From positions 558,001 through 622,000 of the forward strand of contig CBDHCD010000003.1 of the NCBI GenBank assembly GCA_965260995.1: a stretch of 64,000 bases of DNA, given 5' to 3'. Both the position numbers and the translations under genes were made by a program. The notes beneath the pieces are model-generated. The model did not search any database. It saw only the letters and a list, made by a program, of their open reading frames with translations, and was not told the origin of the DNA. Of this stretch, positions 58,647-64,000 are shown one piece after another (within the stretch, counting starts at the first letter, position 1; every line of letters begins with the position of its first letter). The stretch is from JBBROS01 sp965260995 (GTDB lineage Bacteria; Pseudomonadota; Alphaproteobacteria; Acetobacterales; Acetobacteraceae).

Positions 58647-59422
58647 GCGGGCGCGCCGGCGAAGCGCGGGGGGCGCTTCTCGCGGAAGGCGCGGACACCT
58701 TCCTCGAAGTCGGGGGTGCGGCCGGCCTCGCGTTGCAGGTCGCGCTCCAAATCGAGCTGCTGGTCGAGGGAGTGGTGACCGGAGGCGTCGAGCGCCTGCT
58801 TGATGAGGCGCAGCGCCTCGGCCGGGGCGGCGGCGAGCTGGGCGGCGACGCGGCCGGCCTCCGCCATCAGGGCGTCGTCGGGAACGGCGCGCCAGATCAG
58901 ACCCCAGGCCTCGGCCTGGGCGGCGGGGACCGGTTCGCCGAGCATGGCCAGGGCGCGGGCGCGGGCGTCGCCGACCAGGCGGGGCAGGAGCCAGGTGCCG
59001 CCGGCGTCGGGCAGCAGGCCGATGCGGATGAACGCCTGGACGAACTGGGCGGACTGGCCGGCGAGGACGATGTCGCAGACCAAGGCGAGGTTGGCGCCGG
59101 CCCCGGCGGCGATGCCCTGGACGGCGCAGACGACAGGCTTGGGCGAGCCGCGGATGGCGCGGACCAGGGGGTTGAAGCGTTGCTCCAGGGCGTCGCCGAG
59201 ATCCTGGCCGGGCATGGGTTCGGTCAGGTCCTGGCCGGCGCAGAAGCCGCGGCCGGCGCCGGTCAGCAGAATGGCGCGGGTGGCCGGGTCCCGGGCGGCC
59301 CAGCGCACCTCATCGGTGAGGGCGGCGATCAGCGAGCCGGTCAGCGCGTTCAGACGGTCGGGGCGGTTCAGGGTGAGGCGGAGGACTGCGCCGTCGCGCA
59401 CGGCCTGCAAGCTGTCGTCCAT
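58643..59422 (-). CDS. paaG: Epoxy-phenylacetyl-CoA isomerase / enoyl-CoA hydratase PaaG-like
   Basis: A 259-residue crotonase-family enzyme. PaaG isomerises the ring-epoxide of phenylacetyl-CoA to an oxepin. Visible motifs: LRLTLNRPDRLNALTGSLIA, ILLTGAGRGFCAGQDLTEPM, GAGANLALVCDIVLAGQSAQ, FVQAFIRIGLLPDAGGTWLL and the ending EGVRAFREKRPPRF. The PaaG-type Asp in LPDAGGTW is present. ATG 59422 is chosen; further upstream the frame lacks homology. PaaB-type hydratase is an alternative but paaI/paaK neighbours favour PaaG. Confidence 0.88.
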   Translation of the reverse strand: MDDSLQAVRDGAVLRLTLNRPDRLNALTGSLIAALTDEVRWAARDPATRAILLTGAGRGFCAGQDLTEPMPGQDLGDALEQRFNPLVRAIRGSPKPVVCAVQGIAAGAGANLALVCDIVLAGQSAQFVQAFIRIGLLPDAGGTWLLPRLVGDARARALAMLGEPVPAAQAEAWGLIWRAVPDDALMAEAGRVAAQLAAAPAEALRLIKQALDASGHHSLDQQLDLERDLQREAGRTPDFEEGVRAFREKRPPRFAGAPA

Positions 59423-59472
59423 CACCGCCCTCCCGCTTCGTTGCCGGCACGATGCGGCAGGCGGGGGCGGTG

Positions 59473-60594
59473 TCAAGTCTTGAGCGGCTTGCCTTTCGGG
59501 TCGTCGATGGCCTCGCCGAGACGGCGGCTGAGGTAGGCGGTGATGGCGACCTCCTCCGGGGTGAGGCCGCCGGCGTTGCCGTCGAGCACGTCGTCGGCGC
59601 GGGCCTTGAGGCCTTCGAGCAGGCTGCCGTCGAGGTAGCCTTCCACCACGGCGGGGTGGATGTAGCACTTGCGGCAGATGGCCGGGGTATTGCCGAGCTT
59701 CTGGGCGACGTGCTCGACGGCCTGCACGAGGTTCTTCTTGGCGCGGGCCTCGGTGTCGAACTGCTCGAACTCCCAGAGGGCGGTGGCGGCGAGGTTGGTG
59801 GCGGCCCAGGTGCGGAAGTCCTTGGCGGTGATCTCCTCGCCGGTGATGTCCTGGAGGTACTCGTTGACGTCGTCGCTGGTGACGTGGTGGCGCTCGCCGT
59901 CCTCATCGAGGAACTGGAACAGGTCCTGGCCGGGCAGGTCGCGGCAGCTCTTGACGACGCGGGCGAGGCGGCGGTCGGACAGATCGATGTGGTGCTGGAC
60001 GCCGTGTTTGCCGCGGAAATCGAACTCCAGGTGCCCGCCGCTGATCTTGGCGTGGCGGTCGCGCAGCGTGGTGAGGCCGAAGCTCTTGTTCTGCTTTGCG
60101 TATTCCTCGTTGCCGACGCGCATCATTGTTTTCTCCAGCAGGGCGACGATGGCGGCGACGACCTTGACCTTGGGCAGGCCGTGCCGGGCCATGTCCTGCT
60201 GGACGCGGGCGCGGATGGTGGGCAGGACGCGGCCGAAGACCAGCATCTTGCTGTACTTGGCCTCGTCGCGGACGACGCGCCAGCGAGGGTGGTAGCGGTA
60301 CTGCTTGCGGCCGCGGGCGTCGCGGCCGACGGCTTGCAGGTGGCCGCGGGGGTCGGGGCAGATCCAGACGTCGGTGTAGGCGGGGGGGATGGCCAGCTTC
60401 TTGATGCGGGCGATCTCGTCCTCGTCGGTGATCACGGTGCCGTCAGGCTTGGTGAAGCGCCATTCGTCGCCGTCGCGCTCGCGCGCGATGCCGGGCTTGC
60501 GGTCGTTGACGTAGCGGAGCTTAGCGGCGCGGGCGGCGCGTTTCGGGTCGTGCGCGAGGTCGTCGGAGGCGTTCAGCATGGCGCTGCAACACAT
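59473..60594 (-). CDS. DNA topoisomerase IB (poxvirus/bacterial type)
   Basis: A 373-residue type IB topoisomerase that relaxes supercoils through a 3'-phosphotyrosine. N-terminal LRYVNDRKPGIARERDGDEW and LAIPPAYTDVWICPDPRGHL, central KYSKMLVFGRVLPTIRARVQ, then the catalytic core RDRHAKISGGHLEFDFRGKH and DFRTWAATNLAATALWEFEQ. The nucleophile Tyr is in TPAICRKCYIHPAVVEGYLD. ATG 60594 (MCCSAM) or 60579. Single gene between the paa group and PKS cluster. Confidence 0.93.
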   Translation of the reverse strand: MCCSAMLNASDDLAHDPKRAARAAKLRYVNDRKPGIARERDGDEWRFTKPDGTVITDEDEIARIKKLAIPPAYTDVWICPDPRGHLQAVGRDARGRKQYRYHPRWRVVRDEAKYSKMLVFGRVLPTIRARVQQDMARHGLPKVKVVAAIVALLEKTMMRVGNEEYAKQNKSFGLTTLRDRHAKISGGHLEFDFRGKHGVQHHIDLSDRRLARVVKSCRDLPGQDLFQFLDEDGERHHVTSDDVNEYLQDITGEEITAKDFRTWAATNLAATALWEFEQFDTEARAKKNLVQAVEHVAQKLGNTPAICRKCYIHPAVVEGYLDGSLLEGLKARADDVLDGNAGGLTPEEVAITAYLSRRLGEAIDDPKGKPLKT

Positions 60595-60628
60595 GGTCGC
60601 CGTTCCGGTTTCCGGTAGTGTCCGGCTC

Positions 60629-61720
60629 TCAGTTCGAGGCGAGGGGGGACCAGGCGAGGCGGGCGGGATTGACGCGGGTCAGGCGGGCGACGAGCGCGAG
60701 CGCGCCGGGCCAGGCGCGGGCGGCGGCGGCCAGGGCGGCCGGCACGGACTGGCCGAGGTCATGCAGCAGCATGGCGCGGCCGATCTGGCCCGAAAGGTCG
60801 GCCCGCATCCGGCGGTGATAGGCGACGGCGTCCTCGCAGGCGGCGGCGGCGAAGGCGGTGTGCAGGGCGATGGCCATGCCGTCGCCGCTGAAGCTGGGGA
60901 TGACGCCCATCTGGTCGCCGAGGCGGGCGACGCCGGGCGGGTCGTGGGCGGAAGGCCGGTGGACGAAGCCGTAGGGGACGCGCGAGATGGCGACGGGACG
61001 GGCGAGCTGCGCCCGCGCGCCCGCGAGGCGGCGGGCGAGATGAGGGCTGGCGCGGGCGAGGAAGGCTTCCACGCCGGGCCAGGACGCGCCCGCTGCGTCG
61101 AAGGTGCGGCGGCCAATGAGCAGGCACAGGTTGGCGAGGCCGTCCTGCACCGGTTGCAGGCCGGCGTAGCCACCCGGGAACAGGATGACCTCGACGTGCC
61201 CGGCCAGCCGTTCCGCCTGCTCGGCGTCGAGGCGGTAGTACATCTTGAGGCCGACCAAGTCCTCCGGCCGGGCGTCCCGGCGGGCGCCGCGCAAATCGTG
61301 CTTGCCGGTGGCGAGCAGCACCCGGTCGGCGTGCAGGCGGCCGAGGCCCGCGACCTCGACGCCACCGGGCACGAGGCGGCGGACGGGGCGGCCGCGCAGG
61401 ATGGTGGCACCGCTGGAGGCGGCTTGGTCGAGGACGGCTTCGTCCAGGACGCGGCGGGACAGGCTGAGAGCGGGGTGGGGCAGGGTGGCGCGGGTGGCGC
61501 GCGCGCCGTGGACGAGGCGGACGGCGCGGATCGGGGCCGGGCCGAACGGGGCGAGGTCGATGCCGAGGCGGTCGAGGGCGTCCTGGGCCTCCCAACTGAT
61601 GAACTCGCCGCAGATCTTGTCGTGCGGGCCGGCCTCGCGCTCGATCAGGGTGGCGCGGGGGCCGAGCAGGCAGGCCGCAGCGGCCCCGGCGAGGCCGCCG
61701 CCGACGATCAGGGCCGTCAC
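60629..61720 (-). CDS. FAD-dependent oxidoreductase, geranylgeranyl-reductase-like
   Basis: A 363-residue flavoprotein of the geranylgeranyl reductase/UbiH-like group. The FAD-binding Rossmann loop starts the protein (TALIVGGGLAGAAAACLLGP), followed by IEREAGPHDKICGEFISWEA, LLATGKHDLRG and the second FAD site GDQMGVIPSFSGDGMAIALH. GTG start at 61720 overlaps the stop of the methyltransferase (GTGA). It is the last gene of the polyketide synthase trio and could oxidise or reduce the alkyl-pyrone or alkylresorcinol product. Confidence 0.88.
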   Translation of the reverse strand: MTALIVGGGLAGAAAACLLGPRATLIEREAGPHDKICGEFISWEAQDALDRLGIDLAPFGPAPIRAVRLVHGARATRATLPHPALSLSRRVLDEAVLDQAASSGATILRGRPVRRLVPGGVEVAGLGRLHADRVLLATGKHDLRGARRDARPEDLVGLKMYYRLDAEQAERLAGHVEVILFPGGYAGLQPVQDGLANLCLLIGRRTFDAAGASWPGVEAFLARASPHLARRLAGARAQLARPVAISRVPYGFVHRPSAHDPPGVARLGDQMGVIPSFSGDGMAIALHTAFAAAACEDAVAYHRRMRADLSGQIGRAMLLHDLGQSVPAALAAAARAWPGALALVARLTRVNPARLAWSPLASN

Positions 61721-62418
61721 TTGAACCGGGTGACGCAGTAGCGGAACGGCATGTGCCAGCGGATCTCGGCGACGCCGCCGAGGCCGGCCTCGTTCAGGAG
61801 ACGCCGCCAGTCGGCGCGGCGGAAGCTGCGGGCGACGCTGATCGGGCCGTCGTGCCGGACGAAGCGGTGCCAGCCGGCGGCGCGGGACAAGGCGCGGAAG
61901 CCGTGGAAGGCGAGCGGGTGGCGGTGCAAGTCGTTGATGAACCAGGCCCGCTCCGCCCGGGCTTCCAGGGTACGAAGGAATTCAGCGAGTTGCGGGTCGG
62001 TCAGGTGGTGGGTGAACAGGGCGCTGAGCACCACGTCGTACTGGCCGAGGCCGGGGTCGAACACGTCGGCGGCGCGGTAGTCGATCGGCACGCCGGGCGG
62101 GGTGGCGGCGCGGGCGGCGGCGATGCCGAGCGGGTTGATGTCGAGGCCGGTCAACTCGACGCGGCGGCCGGCCCGGGTGGCCCAGCGGTGGATGCGGCGC
62201 AGCATGTCGCCCTCGCCGCAGCCGACGTCCAGCACGCGCAAGACCCGGCCGGGGGCGCGGCGGGCGGCGCGGCGCATGAACCCGAGCGTGGGCAGCCGGG
62301 CGAGGGTGACCGTGTTGACGGCGGCGAGGTCGGACAGGCAGCGGGCGAAGTCGTCCGCGCCGACGCGCTCGGTGTCCATCCACTCGGACTGGGTGCTGCG
62401 GCGGGTGAAGTCAGACAC
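61717..62418 (-). CDS. SAM-dependent methyltransferase of the PKS cluster
   Basis: A 233-residue class I methyltransferase. Motif I VLRVLDVGCGEGDMLRRIHR is followed by VELTGLDINPLGIAAARAAT, ADVFDPGLGQYDVVLSALFT and HHLTDPQLAEFLRTLEA. The N-terminal line SEWMDTERVGADDFARCLSD is typical of methyltransferases next to type III polyketide synthases. GTG start at 62418 overlaps the PKS stop by 8 bases; no ATG fits. Likely methylates the polyketide product. Confidence 0.87.
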   Translation of the reverse strand: MSDFTRRSTQSEWMDTERVGADDFARCLSDLAAVNTVTLARLPTLGFMRRAARRAPGRVLRVLDVGCGEGDMLRRIHRWATRAGRRVELTGLDINPLGIAAARAATPPGVPIDYRAADVFDPGLGQYDVVLSALFTHHLTDPQLAEFLRTLEARAERAWFINDLHRHPLAFHGFRALSRAAGWHRFVRHDGPISVARSFRRADWRRLLNEAGLGGVAEIRWHMPFRYCVTRFK

Positions 62419-63502
62419 GGCGGAAGCGGAAGCTCTCGGCGCAGAGGCCGGGGCCGAAGGCGAGGGCCAGGCCGGGGCCGGTGGCATCCCCGGCCAGGAT
62501 GCGTTCGAGCACGAAGCCGATGGTGGCGGAGGACACGTTGCCGATGTCGCGCAGGACGGCGCGCGAGTGGGCGAGGGCGCCGCTGGCGAGGCCGAAGCCG
62601 TGCTCCACGGCGTCGAGCACGGTGCGGCCACCGGCGTGGACGGCCCAGAGGGCGACGTCCTGCGGGCTGGCGCCCCCCAGGATGCCGCCCTGGTCGTTGC
62701 GATGGGTTTCGGCTTCGAGGGCGGCGGCGATGGCGGCGGGGACCTTGCCGCTGAGGTGCATGTCGAAGCCCTGGTCGCCGATGCGCCAGGTGATCAGGTC
62801 CTGGGTGTTGGGCAGCGTGGTGGCGGAGAAGCTGTCGAGAGCGATGCCGTGCGGCTCGGCCGTGACCAGCAGGGCGGCGGCGCCGTCACCGAAGATCAGG
62901 AACGAGAGCACCGTCTCAAGGTCTTGCGTTTCCTGTAAATGCAGGGTGCAGAGTTCGAGCGCCACGACCAGGACGCGGGCCGACGGGTCGGCGCGGACGG
63001 CTTGGTGGGCGAGGCGCAAGGCGGGAACGGCGGCATAGCAGCCCATGAAGCCGACCAAGGTGCGCTGCAAGGAGCCGCCGAGGCCGAGCTCCTCGGCGAT
63101 GCGCTGGTCGAGGCCGGGGGCGGTAAAGCCAGTGCAGCTCGCGACGATGATGTGGGTGACGGGACCGGGGTCGAGGCGGCGGACCGCTTCGGCACCGAGG
63201 GCGGTGGCGTGAGCCTCGTAGCGCTTCATGCGGGCGGCGGTGCCGGGGAACGCGCCGCGGCGGTAGAAGCCGCCGGTGTCGAGCGACGGGCCGTGTTCCT
63301 CCGCCGGGATCAGGGTGGAGAAACGGTGGTTGACGCCGGAACGGTCGGCCATGCGGTTGAACACCCGGCGGGCGCGGGGATCGTCGATCGTGTCACGGGC
63401 GAAGGCCAGGAATGCTTGATGGACATCGTTGGCGGGAACCGCGGTTGCCACCCGATTGATGTGAGAGGTCAGGATGTTGGCTCCGGCTTGCGTTCCTTGC
63501 AC
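62411..63502 (-). CDS. Type III polyketide synthase (chalcone/stilbene synthase-like)
   Basis: A 363-residue homodimeric ketosynthase extending an acyl-CoA starter with malonyl-CoA. The catalytic triad is visible: C155 in VGFMGCYAAVPALRLAHQAV, H289 in LWAVHAGGRTVLDAVEHG and N322 in RDIGNVSSATIGFVLERIL. Also IIVASCTGFTAPGLDQRI. Products of bacterial relatives with this gene order are alkylpyrones or alkylresorcinols that modify membranes. GTG start at 63502 (MQGTQAGANILTSH). First gene of PKS-methyltransferase-oxidoreductase. Confidence 0.92.
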   Translation of the reverse strand: MQGTQAGANILTSHINRVATAVPANDVHQAFLAFARDTIDDPRARRVFNRMADRSGVNHRFSTLIPAEEHGPSLDTGGFYRRGAFPGTAARMKRYEAHATALGAEAVRRLDPGPVTHIIVASCTGFTAPGLDQRIAEELGLGGSLQRTLVGFMGCYAAVPALRLAHQAVRADPSARVLVVALELCTLHLQETQDLETVLSFLIFGDGAAALLVTAEPHGIALDSFSATTLPNTQDLITWRIGDQGFDMHLSGKVPAAIAAALEAETHRNDQGGILGGASPQDVALWAVHAGGRTVLDAVEHGFGLASGALAHSRAVLRDIGNVSSATIGFVLERILAGDATGPGLALAFGPGLCAESFRFRRV

Positions 63503-63524
63503 ATGGGGCGCGGCCAGGCCAACG

Positions 63525-63551
63525 AAAAGGCGGCGCTGGGTCGCGCCGCCT
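63525..63551 (-). terminator. Rho-independent terminator of the stress-type gene
   Basis: On the minus strand, stem AGGCGGCGC, loop GACCCA, stem GCGCCGCCT, then TTTCG: a perfect 9-bp stem with a short U-tract, 22 bases after the stop codon at 63574. It separates that gene from the PKS cluster. Confidence 0.8.
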
Positions 63552-63573
63552 CGCCGTCGTTGTCAGGAAGAGT

Positions 63574-64000
63574 TCAAACGCGGGGGGTGGTCGTGGTCGA
63601 GCCCATCGTGCCGGTCGTGCCGGCGGTGTAGGCCGGAGCGTTCTCGTCGAACTTGGTCCAGCCCTCGGCGCGGTACTCGTCGCCGCGCGCCGTGGTGTTG
63701 ACGGCCCGGTTGGCATCGAGGACGCGCTCGGCCTCGGCCGCTTGGTCGTTTTCGGCCCGAACGGTCACGAGCGTGCCGCCGCGGCGAACGCCTTCGGCGT
63801 ACACGTTGGCGTCTGTTTCCGAAACTCCGGCCCCGACGAGGCCACCGAGCAGGCCGCCGCTGGCGGCGCCAATGCCGGCACCGGTGGCCATCGCCACCAG
63901 CCATCCGGCGGCGACGACGGGGCCGACACCCGGGATCGCCAGCATGCCAAGGCCGGCCAGGAGCCCGGCACCGCCACCGAGGACGGTGCCGAGCGTCGCG
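63574..64000 (-). CDS. General-stress-type glycine-rich protein (partial, 5' end off window)
   Basis: C-terminal 142 codons or so; the start lies beyond the right edge. It has Gly/Ala-rich membrane-like stretches (LGGGAGLLAGLGMLAIPGVG, AAGWLVAMATGAGIGAASGG) and then a C-terminal domain with SETDANVYAEGVRRGGTLVT and VRAENDQAAEAERVLDANRA. This arrangement matches the general-stress/YsnF-17M-like proteins often induced by osmotic or heat stress. Ends in a Thr-rich tail (TAGTTGTMGSTTTTPRV). A terminator follows. Function not established. Confidence 0.7.
   Translation of the reverse strand, partial: ATLGTVLGGGAGLLAGLGMLAIPGVGPVVAAGWLVAMATGAGIGAASGGLLGGLVGAGVSETDANVYAEGVRRGGTLVTVRAENDQAAEAERVLDANRAVNTTARGDEYRAEGWTKFDENAPAYTAGTTGTMGSTTTTPRV

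Noticed and set aside
1..64000. CRISPR arrays, tRNA or rRNA genes
   Set aside because: No regular direct-repeat/spacer pattern, cloverleaf or rRNA-like sequence was recognised; the repeats seen are interspersed palindromes.

Overview
The window is about 70% G+C DNA from an alphaproteobacterium, most likely an Acetobacteraceae-type member of the Rhodospirillales. This is inferred from the very high GC, the LptG-LptD-SurA order, DUF1491 and DUF4112 genes, the oxalate and formate C1 genes, and intergenic repeats ending in CTCTAG. No rRNA, tRNA or CRISPR array is visible. Genes are dense, and many are coupled through ATGA, TGATG, TAATG or GTGA overlaps.

Layout. 1-6012: molybdenum cofactor genes (moeA, mobB) diverge from a two-gene NAD-dependent molybdenum formate dehydrogenase operon. 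6144-7008: an IS5/IS427-type insertion sequence sits in the terminal CTAG of an interspersed palindromic repeat. 7245-12539: DUF4112 gene, then an LPS-assembly group read leftward (lptG, lptD with a frameshift, surA). 12658-17648: holC, carbonic anhydrase, a small gene, an amidase broken by a stop codon and an M20 amidohydrolase. 17649-18479: non-coding repeat DNA. 19101-29943: an oxalate operon (GntR regulator, oxalyl-CoA decarboxylase, formyl-CoA:oxalate CoA-transferase, OxlT-like antiporter, acyl-CoA synthetase, sucC/sucD-like pair, second OxlT). 29960-33693: isoaspartyl methyltransferase-like gene, SDR remnant and TadE/TadE/TadG genes. 33711-38812: two glycosyltransferases and manC. 38936-43975: small conserved genes and two OmpA-family paralogues. 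44192-48493: ATP-grasp/alpha-E pair, msrP with a small membrane gene, Nudix. 48604-52519: TRAP transporter and lipoprotein esterase. 52570-56352: a 1260-residue multidomain glycosyltransferase. 56353-56926: AT-richer island. 56927-59422: paaK, paaI, paaG. 59473-60594: topoisomerase IB. 60629-63502: type III polyketide synthase cluster. 63574-64000: partial stress-type gene.

How the genes work together. The oxalate operon imports oxalate in exchange for formate, activates it to oxalyl-CoA and decarboxylates it to formyl-CoA. CoA is passed back to oxalate, releasing formate, which the formate dehydrogenase can oxidise to CO2 with NADH formation. The two loci carry almost the same FadR-like palindrome: TGGTATACCA next to the fds promoter and TGGCATACCA inside the gntR promoter. 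This suggests one regulon controlled by the GntR protein. The extra CoA-ligase genes may prime the CoA cycle. Molybdenum cofactor genes beside fds, and msrP elsewhere, fit a cell using several molybdoenzymes.

Other points of interest: a mobile-like palindromic repeat family whose ends supply stop codons for neighbouring genes, a composition break inside TadG, a PKS-methyltransferase-oxidoreductase trio, and msrP coupled to a small membrane gene with no msrQ.
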